A stretch of 64,000 bases of DNA from JBJMQS01 sp045802605. Lineage in GTDB: Bacteria > Planctomycetota > Planctomycetia > Gemmatales > Gemmataceae. Positions 27,115 to 36,704 of the stretch are shown piece after piece (position 1 is the first letter of the stretch; each line of letters begins with the position of its first letter). The notes below the pieces were generated by a model. It was not told the origin of the DNA. It made no database searches and saw only the letters and a program-made list of their open reading frames with translations. The stretch lies in assembly GCA_045802605.1 (NCBI GenBank), contig JBJMQS010000036.1, forward strand, positions 62,001 through 126,000, read 5' to 3'. Both the position numbers and the translations under genes were made by a program.

Positions 27115-29148
27115 TTAAGGTGTCTCGCGCAGTAAGCGCTGCAGCAAGCTCGGTTCAACCGGTTTAACCAGATGGCGATCGAAGCCAGCTTCGCGAGTTC
27201 GTTGCTGGTCTTCAGTCCGGCCCCAACCGGTCAAGGCGACCAAGATCGCCCCGCGCAGCTCGTCGTGGCTACGAATACGACGGGCAACTTCAAAACCGTC
27301 AACTCTGGGCATGCCGATGTCGAGGAATACAACTTCCGGCTGAAACTGTTTCGCCAGTGCCAGGGCTTCCTCGCCGCCATAGGCGGTTTTCACGTCCTGG
27401 TCTGAGAGAAGCAACAGTTGTGCAAGACTATCTGCCGCATCGTGGTTATCGTCCACGACAAGTATCCGCCGTTTCCGCAACGGCCCTTCACTCACCTTTT
27501 GCTCAGGAGATGTGCTTGGGGGGACCCACTGACGAGCTAATGGCAACCGAACGACGAACTCACTGCCTTTACCAACTCCTTCGCTCGCGGCAGAGACTTG
27601 GCCGCCATGCAAGTCCACCAGGCGCTTCACCAGGGTCAGCCCGATCCCGACGCCTCCACGTGGATGTTGTGTTCTTCGATCCCCCTGAACAAACAGATCA
27701 AAAATCCGCGGCAATGTCTCAGGCTCGATCCCGACACCGCTATCCTTGACTTTGAAAATGACCCAGTCGTCTTCACGAAACGCCCTGAGCAAAATGCGCC
27801 CACCTGGCTCCGTATACTTGGCGGCGTTATTGAGCAGGTTCGTCAAGATCTGCTCCAATCGAGCCGGATCGGCTTCGACCGGAAGCGGTTCGTCACGAAT
27901 CTCGACCTGAAAGTCGTGCTGGAAGTTTTCAATGACCGTGCGAGTGGCTTCTACGGTACGACGGACGATCACGGCGGCATCAATAACCTCTTTGCGTAGC
28001 TCAATGCGGCCGCGACTAATACGTGAGACATCGAGCAAATCATCGAGCAGGCGGGCCATCTGCTGGACTTGCCGCTCCGCCATCTCCCAAACCTGATTCC
28101 CGGCCGTCGTGCTGACACTCGGCTGTCGCATGAGGTGCAAGGCGTTGCGAACTGGCGCCAGCGGATTACGAAGCTCATGCGCGAGCATCGCCAAGAACTC
28201 ATCTTTGAGCCGATCCGCTTCACGCATCTCGGCGTAGAGCCGCGCGTTCTCGATTGCTATCGAGGCGCGGTTGGCCAGTTCTTGGGCAAAGACCAAGTCC
28301 TCCGAACTGTAGCGGCCACCCGACTCCGCCCATACGAACGTAATGACGCCGATGACTTCACCACGTCCGCGCAACGGTACGCACATGTAAGACTTGAGAG
28401 CCAGCGTTTGCAACAAACGTCGATGTTCGGTGTCTTTTGCTCCTTGGTCGATCATCGCGTCGGTGATCTCAGCTAACATGTCGGCTTCGCCAGTGCGCAA
28501 AACCTTGGGCAGGCCATGCGGCGCATCGGCCGCAGGCGGGTATTTCTCTTGAAGCTGACAAGCGATTGCCACCTTGGCCGGATCGGTGTGAACAACTGCG
28601 ACGCGCTTGATAGCGCCGCCGCGCTCGACCATGTCCACCGCACACCAGTCGGCGAACTGCGGCACGGCCGAACCAGCGATCTTTTGCAAAGTGCTTTCGT
28701 AATCGCTGACGGTAGCTAAGCTCGCGCCGGCATCGGTCAAAAAACGCAGCCGAGTAACAACAGATTGCAGTCGAGCTTCGGCGCTTTCGAGTTCTTGTTG
28801 CTTGCTCTGGGCACGGCGATAGGCTGCGTGCAGCGCACCCGATAGATAGCTTGCGGTCACGCCAATCACGCAATAAATCGCGATGACGAAGTGCCCGTTG
28901 GGATGGCGGAATAAGGGCGGCGTCGCCATCGAGGAACCGATGATTGCTCCCACAATGGTGGCCAGTAGACCTGGGCCTAGGCCGCCGTACCAAGCCGAGA
29001 TTAATACAGCCAAGACAAACGGGAAAAAAGGAGTCTGTTCACCCAATGGAGTCCAAAACAAGTAGCGAAACAATGCCGCGATAGCGACAGCTAGAACTGC
29101 AACTAAGTAAGAATGCCATGTTCGTCGCGGATCCGAAAGCCTGTGCAT
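27115..29148 (-). CDS. membrane hybrid histidine kinase (DUF4118-GAF-HisKA-HATPase-REC)
   Basis: The 677-residue protein has four N-terminal membrane helices of the KdpD-like DUF4118 type (SYLVAVLAVAIAALFRYLF; ISAWYGGLGPGLLATIVGA), a GAF domain (about 145-300: SYMCVPLRGRGEVIGVITF), HisKA with the phosphoacceptor His in MLAHELRNPLAPVRNAL near residue 320, HATPase (LTNLLNNAAKYTEPGG; GGVGIGLTLVKRLVDLHGG) and a C-terminal receiver (RRILVVDDNHDAADSLAQL; VVFLDIGMPRVDG). It is fully intact. With the soluble hybrid kinase at 23.7 kb it frames a small interval. Output partner unknown. Confidence 0.92.
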   Translation of the reverse strand: MHRLSDPRRTWHSYLVAVLAVAIAALFRYLFWTPLGEQTPFFPFVLAVLISAWYGGLGPGLLATIVGAIIGSSMATPPLFRHPNGHFVIAIYCVIGVTASYLSGALHAAYRRAQSKQQELESAEARLQSVVTRLRFLTDAGASLATVSDYESTLQKIAGSAVPQFADWCAVDMVERGGAIKRVAVVHTDPAKVAIACQLQEKYPPAADAPHGLPKVLRTGEADMLAEITDAMIDQGAKDTEHRRLLQTLALKSYMCVPLRGRGEVIGVITFVWAESGGRYSSEDLVFAQELANRASIAIENARLYAEMREADRLKDEFLAMLAHELRNPLAPVRNALHLMRQPSVSTTAGNQVWEMAERQVQQMARLLDDLLDVSRISRGRIELRKEVIDAAVIVRRTVEATRTVIENFQHDFQVEIRDEPLPVEADPARLEQILTNLLNNAAKYTEPGGRILLRAFREDDWVIFKVKDSGVGIEPETLPRIFDLFVQGDRRTQHPRGGVGIGLTLVKRLVDLHGGQVSAASEGVGKGSEFVVRLPLARQWVPPSTSPEQKVSEGPLRKRRILVVDDNHDAADSLAQLLLLSDQDVKTAYGGEEALALAKQFQPEVVFLDIGMPRVDGFEVARRIRSHDELRGAILVALTGWGRTEDQQRTREAGFDRHLVKPVEPSLLQRLLRETP

Positions 29149-29507
29149 CTAAGTGCTCACCCTTCGTCCAGCACGAGAGGCGCTGCATGGTTGCGTATGG
29201 CTGAACTTTTGGACCGTTTGGGAGTCTGGGTTAATGATAGGAGTTTTAGAATCTCATAAGCCAAAGCGCTGACAGCCCTTAGCGCGGGCCGCCAGAGACG
29301 GAAAAACTCGCCAGTGACATATTTGCAAGGGATGCGCCTGTGCACCGCCCAGGAAACGAAAGAACCAGTGGTAAGCCAATGGAAGTGAGTGGTGGCGAAC
29401 CTATGGCGGCGATTGATTGTCAGTAGCCATGTTTCGCTCGTTCTAGTGCAGTGGAGGTGTGACATGCGATATGAGCACGACGACGACCGAGACGTGTTTT
29501 CGAGCCG
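29149..29507. other. intergenic stretch, divergent promoters
   Basis: No gene is seen between the minus-strand kinase start and the plus-strand SEC-C gene. The interval most likely holds divergent promoters, but I cannot pick out a -35/-10 pair with confidence. Confidence 0.4.
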
Positions 29508-29675
29508 ATGAGCAAACGACGTCGGGGTTTCCCCTCCGAAACACGGGTGAAGCGCGGAGCGCGCATTGTCCACGGAAACAAGTTGCTCGAAGAGAAGTTG
29601 GGCCGCAACGACCTATGCCCTTGCGGTTCCGGCAGACTGTTCAAGAAGTGCTGCCTCGCCCGCGGCTGCTTTTGA
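29508..29675 (+). CDS. SEC-C motif protein, 55 aa
   Basis: A 55-residue frame from ATG 29508 starts MSKRRRGFPSETRVKRGARI and ends with the SEC-C zinc motif LGRNDLCPCGSGRLFKKCC (C-X-C-X8-CC pattern). SEC-C motifs bind zinc and mediate protein contacts, as in the SecA tail. The N-terminus is strongly basic. It precedes the Hen1-Pnkp RNA-repair genes by 155 bp on the same strand, with a hairpin in between. Confidence 0.65.
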   Translation: MSKRRRGFPSETRVKRGARIVHGNKLLEEKLGRNDLCPCGSGRLFKKCCLARGCF

Positions 29676-29715
29676 CGGAGTGAACCGCCAGTATTATGAC
29701 CGCGAAGAATAATCA

Positions 29716-29740
29716 GCCCGCCCGGGCCTACTGGGCGGGC
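29716..29740 (+). terminator. hairpin between the SEC-C gene and hen1
   Basis: GCCCGCCC and GGGCGGGC form an eight-pair GC stem with a nine-base loop. It is followed by GACATTATTG rather than a T run, so it may be an attenuator or a weak terminator separating the SEC-C gene from hen1. Confidence 0.45.
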
Positions 29741-29829
29741 GACATTATTGCGCGACCGTAGCCCTGGCGATTGCACCGCCGATCGCTCCAATAAGGACAA
29801 GTCTTAGACATCCAGAGAGTGGTTCAATC

Positions 29830-31254
29830 GTGCTCCTAACGATTTCGACTACGCATGTTCCAGCGACTGACCTGGGCTATCTGCTGCACAAGCACCCGGG
29901 CCGGTTTCAGTCCTTCGATCTGAGTTTCGGGAAGGCTCACACGTTTTATCCGGAAGTTAGCGAGGATAAGTGCACGGCCGCGTTGCTGCTTGAGGTTGAT
30001 CCAGTTGGCATGGTCAGGGGCAAAGGCCGGAACCAAAACTCTCTTTTAGCGCAATACGTCAATGACCGTCCTTTCGTCGCGTCGTCTTTTATGAGCACCG
30101 CGATTTCACAGGTGTTCGGTTCGGCCTTGTCGGGGAAGTGCAAGGATAAGCCGGACCTCGCCGCGCTTCCGATTCCGCTGACGGCGCGAATCGACGTCCT
30201 ACCCGTGCGAGGCGGCGAAAATCTGATCCATCAGTTGTTCGAGCCGCTTGGTTATCAAGTCGAAGCAGTTCGGCACGCGCTCGATGAACAGTTTCCGGAG
30301 TGGGGCGAAGGTTCGTATTACTCAGTCACGATTCAAGCCACGACCACACTGGCCCACTTGCTCACACATCTTTTCGTACTGATTCCCGTATTCGACAACG
30401 CCAAGCATTACTTCGTCGGCGACGACGAGATTGAAAAGTTGCTCGCTAAGGGCGAAGGTTGGCTCAGTCGGCATCCCGAGCGCGATCTCATTACCCGACG
30501 CTACTTGCGACACCAACCCAGTTTGGTGCGTGAAGCGCTTGCACGGCTTATTGAAGAGGAAGCATCGTCCGTAATCGACGATTTAGCTGCATCAACACCG
30601 CCGGAAGATGTTCTCGAACAACCAATCAGTCTCAATCAGCAGCGGCATGGCGCAGTTCTGGCGGCCTTGAGGTCGACAGGCGCTCGGACAGTCTTGGATC
30701 TCGGTTGCGGCGAGGGCACTCTGCTGCGAACCCTCATGGCTGACCATCAGTTCGAGCGAACCGTGGGTATGGACGTTTCGATCCGCTGCTTGGAGATCGC
30801 ATCACGGCGGCTCAAACTCGATCGCATGCCTGACCGACAGGCCGAACGCATCCAGCTGATTCACGGCTCTCTTATTTACCGAGATAGACGCCTGGAAGGA
30901 TTCGACGCTGCTGCGGTCGTTGAAGTGATCGAACACCTCGATCCCCCCCGGCTCGCGGCCTTGGAGCGCGTCGTGTTCGAGTTTGCGCGTCCAAAAACAG
31001 TCGTTGTGACGACGCCGAACCGCGAGTACAACGCGAAATGGGAATCACTGCCTGCCGGCAAGTTCCGCCACCCCGACCACCGCTTCGAGTGGGACCGCGC
31101 CGAGTTCCGAGCGTGGGCCGAGCGGATCGTCGCGACGCACCGCTACTCCGTACGTCTTCTTCCTGTCGGCCCAGAAGATCCGGTGGTCGGTGCGCCGACA
31201 CAAATGGCGGTGTTCGACGTAGCTCAACTTCAAACCCTCTCGCAAGAACATTGA
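29830..31254 (+). CDS. hen1: Hen1-type RNA 3'-terminal ribose 2'-O-methyltransferase
   Basis: Bacterial Hen1 methylates the 2'-OH at the 3' end of a broken RNA before Pnkp seals it, so the repaired RNA resists a second cut. The 474-residue product starts at GTG 29830 with MLLTISTTHVPATDLGYLLH, the normal family start. The N-terminal domain (about 1-240) is the Pnkp ligase-activating part. The methyltransferase domain follows, with SAM motif VLDLGCGEGTLLRTL near 290 and the metal-binding ExxEH-type motif VVEVIEHLD near 365. The Pnkp gene starts 18 bp downstream, so they form an operon. Confidence 0.93.
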   Translation: MLLTISTTHVPATDLGYLLHKHPGRFQSFDLSFGKAHTFYPEVSEDKCTAALLLEVDPVGMVRGKGRNQNSLLAQYVNDRPFVASSFMSTAISQVFGSALSGKCKDKPDLAALPIPLTARIDVLPVRGGENLIHQLFEPLGYQVEAVRHALDEQFPEWGEGSYYSVTIQATTTLAHLLTHLFVLIPVFDNAKHYFVGDDEIEKLLAKGEGWLSRHPERDLITRRYLRHQPSLVREALARLIEEEASSVIDDLAASTPPEDVLEQPISLNQQRHGAVLAALRSTGARTVLDLGCGEGTLLRTLMADHQFERTVGMDVSIRCLEIASRRLKLDRMPDRQAERIQLIHGSLIYRDRRLEGFDAAAVVEVIEHLDPPRLAALERVVFEFARPKTVVVTTPNREYNAKWESLPAGKFRHPDHRFEWDRAEFRAWAERIVATHRYSVRLLPVGPEDPVVGAPTQMAVFDVAQLQTLSQEH

Positions 31255-31272
31255 TGGACTCGTGATACACCA

Positions 31273-33891
31273 ATGCAGATAACGATTCCAAAGTTGTCGC
31301 TCGTCGTATTGATCGGCGCTAGCGGGTCAGGCAAGAGCACATTCGCGCGCAAGCATTTCCTGCCGAGCGAGGTGCTATCGTCGGATTACTGCCGCGGCTT
31401 AGTCAGCGACAACGAGAACGATCAAGCCGCGACGTGTGACGCCTTCGAGGTCTTGCATTTCATCGCTGCTAAGCGATTGGCACGCGGGCATTTGACCGTC
31501 GTGGATGCAACGAATGTCCAGGCCGAATCCCGCGCGCCGCTCGTGCAACTGGCCCGCAAGTACCACTGCCTGCCCGTCGCCATTGTGCTGGATACCCCCG
31601 AGGTGGTCTGTCAGGAACGTAACCGCGGCCGAGACGACCGTGCATTCGGTCCGCATGTCGTCCGCCAGCAACGGTCGCAACTGCGGCGGTCGCTCAAGGG
31701 CCTGCGCCGCGAGGGCTTTCGACATGTCTTCATTCTCTCAAACCCCGCCGATGTCGAAGCGGCTACGATGATGCGCGAGCCGCTTTGGAATGATCGCCGT
31801 GCCGACCACGGTCCGTTTGACATCATTGGTGACGTTCACGGCTGTGCTGACGAACTAAAGGATTTGCTCGCGGCCCTTGGCTATCAGATGGAGTTGACCC
31901 CCGAGCCGACAAATAGCGCTGTAGATGAAGTGTGGGGTAACTCGGTTTACGTTCATCCGAACAACCGCAAGGCCGTTTTCCTGGGAGACCTCGTTGACCG
32001 CGGACCGAAGATCCTGGAGGCCGTCAAGATCGCCCGCAACATGGTTCGCCGTGGCAGCGCACTGTGCGTGCCGGGCAACCATGACATGAAACTGCTCAAG
32101 AAGTTGCAGGGCCGAGATGTCCAGATCACGCATGGCCTCGCAAATACACTGGCGGAGATCGACGCCATCCCGACCGAACTCCGCGATTCGTTTTGCCAGT
32201 CGCTCGCCGAGTTCCTTGACGGCTTGGTCAGCCACTACGTGCTCGACGACGGACGGCTGGTGGTCGCTCACGCCGGCATGAAGGAGGCGATGCAGGGCCG
32301 CGGCTCGGGCAAGGTGCGGGACTTCGCTCTTTACGGCGAGACCACTGGCGAAACTGATGAGTTCGGCTTGCCAGTACGGTACAACTGGGCTGCGGAATAC
32401 CGGGGCCAGGCTCGCGTCGTTTATGGGCACACGCCGGTCCCCGAATCCGAATGGCTCAACCACACGGTCAACATCGACACTGGTTGCGTTTTTGGCGGCC
32501 GTCTCACAGCATTGCGGTATCCGGAGATGGAGTTCGTTTCGGTGGCTGCAACAGCGACCTATTGTGAACCGGCGCGTCCATTTTTGGCGGACGAACACAA
32601 GGCTGGGGCACTCACGGCCCAACATGAGCATGACGATGTGCTCGATCTGGAGGATGTGTTCGGTAAACGAATCATCTCGACTCGGCTACACCATAACGTG
32701 ACCATCCGTGAGGAGAATGCCACCGCTGCGCTCGAAGTAATGAGCCGTTTCGCCGCCAATCCGAAGTGGTTGATCTATCTGCCGCCGACCATGTCACCAT
32801 CAGAAACTTCAATGCAGGACAGATACCTCGAACACCCGGCGGAGGCGTTCGCATATTACCGCAACCAGGGTGTACCGCAGGTCATCTGCGAACGCAAACA
32901 CATGGGGTCGCGAGCCGTGGTGGTGCTGTGTCGCGACCGGCAAACCGCGCTGGAGCGGTTCGGAATCGTCGAGGACGAAGCTGGAATCGTTTACACTCGC
33001 ACTGGTCGCCGATTCTTCAACGATCAGGAGGTGGAAGAGCAACTGCTTGACCGCTTCCGAAGTGCCTGTACGGCGTCCGGTTTTTGGGAGCGATTCAACA
33101 CTTCTTGGGCGTGTTTTGACTGTGAGTTGATGCCGTGGTCAGCCAAAGCGCAGGAACTGCTTCGCACTCAATATGCCGCGGTGGGGTCGGCTGGCGTGGC
33201 ATCACTGCCACTCGTGGTGACCGCGCTCGAACACTCCTCAGCCCGGCTCGGAGGCGATTCGGGGGCGCAGGTCGAAACGACGCTTCGGAAGTATCGCGAA
33301 CTGGAACGAAGTGTCGAGAAGTTTGTAGCGGCCTACCGCAACTATTGCTGGCAGGTCAAATCTCTCGATGACTTCAAGTTGGCTCCGTTTCACCTGCTGG
33401 CGACCGAAGGCAAAGTTCATAGTGATCGCGATCACGTCTGGCACATGGAAACATTGGCTGGCATCTGCGTAGTCGACCCAGGCATGTTGCTAGCCACCGA
33501 GTACAAGGTCGTGGACACGACCAATCCAGCGAGCGAATCAGCCGCCATCGAGTGGTGGAGTGGGCTGACTATGGGTGGCGGCGAGGGCATGGTTGTCAAG
33601 CCACTCGACTTCATCGCACGCGGTAGCAAGGGACTTGTGCAACCGGCAGTGAAATGTCGCGGCGTCGAATACCTGCGCATCATTTACGGCCCGGACTACA
33701 CCGCCGAAGAAAACCTTACCCGCCTCCGCCATCGGGGCCTCGGAGCGAAGCGCTCACTTGCATTGCGCGAGTTTGCCCTTGGCATCGAGGCGCTGGAGCG
33801 CTTCGTCCGCCGCGAGCCACTGCGTCGAGTACACGAATGCGTTTTCGGCGTATTGGCGCTGGAAAGCGAACCCGTTGACCCCCGCCTGTGA
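31273..33891 (+). CDS. pnkp: polynucleotide kinase-phosphatase-ligase (bacterial Pnkp)
   Basis: Pnkp heals and seals RNA breaks such as ribotoxin-cut tRNA. The 872-residue product has the three expected domains. The kinase has P-loop IGASGSGKSTFARKH near residues 14-24. The metallophosphatase (about 180-400) has DIIGDVHGCADEL, GDLVDRGP and GNHDMKLL. The C-terminal adenylyltransferase has lysine motif ERKHMGSRAVVVL near 540. The length matches Clostridium thermocellum Pnkp (870). No defect seen. Together with Hen1 this is a complete repair pair, here carried inside an integrated element among defence genes. Confidence 0.95.
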   Translation: MQITIPKLSLVVLIGASGSGKSTFARKHFLPSEVLSSDYCRGLVSDNENDQAATCDAFEVLHFIAAKRLARGHLTVVDATNVQAESRAPLVQLARKYHCLPVAIVLDTPEVVCQERNRGRDDRAFGPHVVRQQRSQLRRSLKGLRREGFRHVFILSNPADVEAATMMREPLWNDRRADHGPFDIIGDVHGCADELKDLLAALGYQMELTPEPTNSAVDEVWGNSVYVHPNNRKAVFLGDLVDRGPKILEAVKIARNMVRRGSALCVPGNHDMKLLKKLQGRDVQITHGLANTLAEIDAIPTELRDSFCQSLAEFLDGLVSHYVLDDGRLVVAHAGMKEAMQGRGSGKVRDFALYGETTGETDEFGLPVRYNWAAEYRGQARVVYGHTPVPESEWLNHTVNIDTGCVFGGRLTALRYPEMEFVSVAATATYCEPARPFLADEHKAGALTAQHEHDDVLDLEDVFGKRIISTRLHHNVTIREENATAALEVMSRFAANPKWLIYLPPTMSPSETSMQDRYLEHPAEAFAYYRNQGVPQVICERKHMGSRAVVVLCRDRQTALERFGIVEDEAGIVYTRTGRRFFNDQEVEEQLLDRFRSACTASGFWERFNTSWACFDCELMPWSAKAQELLRTQYAAVGSAGVASLPLVVTALEHSSARLGGDSGAQVETTLRKYRELERSVEKFVAAYRNYCWQVKSLDDFKLAPFHLLATEGKVHSDRDHVWHMETLAGICVVDPGMLLATEYKVVDTTNPASESAAIEWWSGLTMGGGEGMVVKPLDFIARGSKGLVQPAVKCRGVEYLRIIYGPDYTAEENLTRLRHRGLGAKRSLALREFALGIEALERFVRREPLRRVHECVFGVLALESEPVDPRL

Positions 33892-34076
33892 ATCGGCCCA
33901 GTACTTATCGACTGAAAAACCGTTCGGAAACGAATCTCGGGGCGACAAAACGGCACGTACCAGGCTTACCTCCAATGTTGGATGAAAAGCAACTTCGCTC
34001 TTTTCGGATCTTGTGCAGACCCTATCCACGGCTCGCTAGCATAACTTCGATATGACCGTCACTCAGGGAGTTGCGG

Positions 34077-34544
34077 ATGACCACCATCTCTGCTGACCTT
34101 CGTCGCGATCGCGATGCCTTTCTCCAGCGGGTATATGAGTTTACGGACGACCGCCCCTACCTGTATCCGAAAGTCATTGACGACTTGATTGAATGGAGCC
34201 TTGAGCGCTCGGACAAGCTCTATCACTGTCCGCGAACCGGGGACCAGGATGTCGTACGATTTCGCGTAGTGGGCCTTGATCAAGTATTTTGGATCGCCTA
34301 CCCCCGCAAGCAAAAGAAAGACGCCAAGCTCATCGCCCTCGAAGATGACGTGGCCCAAACGCCGAAATGGGTCCGAGATGATGTCCGAAAGGAGTTTATC
34401 GCGTTTCGACATCCGGAACGCGAAGAGGACGAGGAATACCCGACCCTCTCGTTCCGTCACTTACTAATGGAGTCCAGGCGGCGCAAGATTTTCGATTTGA
34501 TGGACCGTGCGCTCAATCAGATCAGGAAAAGCGTAATGAAGTAA
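34077..34544 (+). CDS. hypothetical protein, 155 aa
   Basis: ATG 34077 has GGGAG upstream. The product begins MTTISADLRRDRDAFLQRVY, has a central beta segment VVRFRVVGLDQVFWIAYPRK and an acidic stretch FRHPEREEDEEYPTLSFRHL, then a basic C-terminal helix. It has no cysteines, signal peptide or membrane helix. No family recognised. It lies between the RNA-repair pair and a phosphoesterase gene on the same strand. Confidence 0.6.
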   Translation: MTTISADLRRDRDAFLQRVYEFTDDRPYLYPKVIDDLIEWSLERSDKLYHCPRTGDQDVVRFRVVGLDQVFWIAYPRKQKKDAKLIALEDDVAQTPKWVRDDVRKEFIAFRHPEREEDEEYPTLSFRHLLMESRRRKIFDLMDRALNQIRKSVMK

Positions 34545-34741
34545 TGCTGACGCTACCCATGATTGTGGCTCGCCGCAGATTTCCAAACCTGTCATTCGGT
34601 TAAGGAAACCAATGCCTGTCGCGCTTATCCGCATTGGACAGTTTATTGCGCCTCCAGCTACATACTGTGCGATCGTCCGAGTCAGGCCCGCTGCGGCCGG
34701 CGATCGGATTCGGAGAAGAGCACCGCTCAGGGAGAATCATC

Positions 34742-36229
34742 ATGCCCGCTGACAACGACCCTATTCAGCACGTAGTCGTATTGATGTTTGAAAACCGATC
34801 GTTCGATCAAATGTTGGGTATTCTCCAGACGGTTTATCCCAGTCTCGACGGGATTGATCCCAACGCGCCGCCACGATCTAACCTCGATCACGAGGGCAAT
34901 CGGATCGAACAACGCGAAACGCAAGAAACAGTTGTCGATCCAGATCCTAACCATGATCTGATTAGTGTTTTGACGCAGATCGAAAGCCCCTTGCCCGAAC
35001 CGAATGATCTAACTCCTAGCTACAGTTTCGTCCAGCGAGTCGGCCGGTTTTTTGCCTGGATTTTCCGAGTGGCACTTTCCTATCTGCCAGTAAGACGCAG
35101 GATGGTCGCTCGGATGGGGCTTCCAGTCTATCAGGGGAACTTCGCCGCTGTGTATTCGGAGCAGCACCCAAAGACCAATGTCGATCAGCGCCAACAGGTC
35201 ATGGGTTATTTTCCCCGTGGGTTTCTTCCGGCGCTACACGCCCTAGCTCTCGATTTCACGATCTGTGATCACTGGTTCGCTTCGGTACCTGGGTCGACTT
35301 GGCCTAACCGTTGCTATGTTCACACGGGCACCTCACGGGGTCGTGCTTCAACGCCTGAGAAATGGCAGGACTTTTCCGCACTCCACCTCTACGATCAGGC
35401 GACCCTTTACGACCGTCTGAATGAACGCAACGTGTCATGGAAGGTCTATCACGATGGTTTGCCGCAATCGCTCGTACTGAGCCACCAGCAAGAGCGCCAG
35501 AATAAGAAGCGATACCAGTCAATGGAAGACTTCAAAGCCGACGCCGCTGGTGTCGCTACGGCTTTTCCGCAGTACGCCTTTATCGAGCCTTGCTACAAGG
35601 CGGGCGGAAACGACGACCACCCACCCAACGATACGATGGAGGCGCAGCGGCTTCTCGCGATGGTTTACAACTCCATTCGCTCGAATCCAGATTTATGGCC
35701 ATCGACGCTGCTCGTTGTGATCTACGACGAACACGGCGGGTTCTTCGACCACGTTTGCCCGCCCGCAACCGTGCGACCAGACCGGTTTCGTGACGACTAT
35801 CGTTTTGATCAGCTCGGTGTCCGTGTTCCGGCGTTGCTCATTTCGCCGTGGGTGCGCCGCGGGGTATTTTCAGAGACGCTCGATCACACCAGCTTGTTGA
35901 GATATTTGACCGACAAATGGAAACTTGGCCCCCTGGGAGATCGAGTCGCACAAGCCACGAGTATTGAAAACGCCATTGTTGATGTCCGGCGCGGGGACGC
36001 GGACACGATAGCACACATCGAGGTGCCGAAGCGAATGGCCGCAGCAGCAGCAGTGGAGCCGGCACAACTCAATGAGAATCAGATTGCCCTGCGCGAGCTA
36101 GCGCATTTCTTGGAAACGAAGGTGCGCCCCCAGGAGGCCATGGTGAAACGCGGGGCAATGATGGCCGTGCCGCCACGGCAGCAGTTGGAGATCGCTGAGG
36201 AACAGATTCGTACTTTCCTCGAAAGCTAG
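34742..36229 (+). CDS. phospholipase C/acid phosphatase-type phosphoesterase
   Basis: The 495-residue product belongs to the phosphoesterase family of bacterial non-specific phospholipases C and AcpA (PF04185-type). ATG 34742 yields MPADNDPIQHVVVLMFENRS; ENRSFDQMLG holds the metal and nucleophile residues. Further motifs are CDHWFASVPGSTWPNR, VIYDEHGGFFDHV and RVPALLISPWVRRGVFSETL followed by DHTSLLRYL, all family hallmarks. Unlike most members it has no signal peptide or Tat motif, so it should stay in the cytoplasm. In a defence-rich element a cytoplasmic lipase could act on the cell's own membrane; this is inference. An in-frame start at 34634 would add 36 residues without a signal. Confidence 0.88.
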   Translation: MPADNDPIQHVVVLMFENRSFDQMLGILQTVYPSLDGIDPNAPPRSNLDHEGNRIEQRETQETVVDPDPNHDLISVLTQIESPLPEPNDLTPSYSFVQRVGRFFAWIFRVALSYLPVRRRMVARMGLPVYQGNFAAVYSEQHPKTNVDQRQQVMGYFPRGFLPALHALALDFTICDHWFASVPGSTWPNRCYVHTGTSRGRASTPEKWQDFSALHLYDQATLYDRLNERNVSWKVYHDGLPQSLVLSHQQERQNKKRYQSMEDFKADAAGVATAFPQYAFIEPCYKAGGNDDHPPNDTMEAQRLLAMVYNSIRSNPDLWPSTLLVVIYDEHGGFFDHVCPPATVRPDRFRDDYRFDQLGVRVPALLISPWVRRGVFSETLDHTSLLRYLTDKWKLGPLGDRVAQATSIENAIVDVRRGDADTIAHIEVPKRMAAAAAVEPAQLNENQIALRELAHFLETKVRPQEAMVKRGAMMAVPPRQQLEIAEEQIRTFLES

Positions 36230-36239
36230 CGCACCGTCT

Positions 36240-36680
36240 CTATAGGAGACGCCTTGCACCTTTGATGAAGGCGACCAGTCCATTGGCAGTGAAGATCGGC
36301 GAGTCGAGTTCAAGTCCCCGCCATAATCCGAAGATTTGATTTTCGAGGTCATTAGGCCGGCGACCTACTCCGCCAGGATAACTCGGAATGCTCAACGTGA
36401 CATTTGCGCGGCCTGCTATTTCGACGGTGACGTGCGGCATGTTGCCGTCCGCCCGACGCCGACCGATTTGTTCCTGAATCCAACCATCTGTGATGCCGTC
36501 ATCTTGGCGGCGGTCATTGCCGATCGTGACCGTGATCATGGGCGCATCCTCGGTGAGAAGTTTCAGCAACCGACCATTCTTAGCCGAGCTGGACCTCGGT
36601 TCAAACTCAGTTGCGACAAAATGAGCCAAGTCGCTGTGGGCGTCCGATAAACGCGACGGACACTTCACCTTGTCCTGCAT
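36240..36680 (-). CDS. small protein downstream of the caspase gene
   Basis: The 146-residue product from ATG 36680 (MQDKVKCPSRLSDAHSDLA) follows the caspase gene closely (24 bp; a TTG at 36704 would make them nearly abut). Two-part structure: a short N-terminal segment, then a beta-rich domain opening MITVTIGNDRRQDDG, with HVTVEIAGRANVTLSIP and PSYPGGVGRRPNDLENQIFG. No known family. As last gene of a coupled operon it may be a substrate, inhibitor or adaptor of the protease. Confidence 0.6.
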   Translation of the reverse strand: MQDKVKCPSRLSDAHSDLAHFVATEFEPRSSSAKNGRLLKLLTEDAPMITVTIGNDRRQDDGITDGWIQEQIGRRRADGNMPHVTVEIAGRANVTLSIPSYPGGVGRRPNDLENQIFGLWRGLELDSPIFTANGLVAFIKGARRLL

Positions 36681-36704
36681 TGAGCAGCCGCCGATGGCTC
36701 GCAA

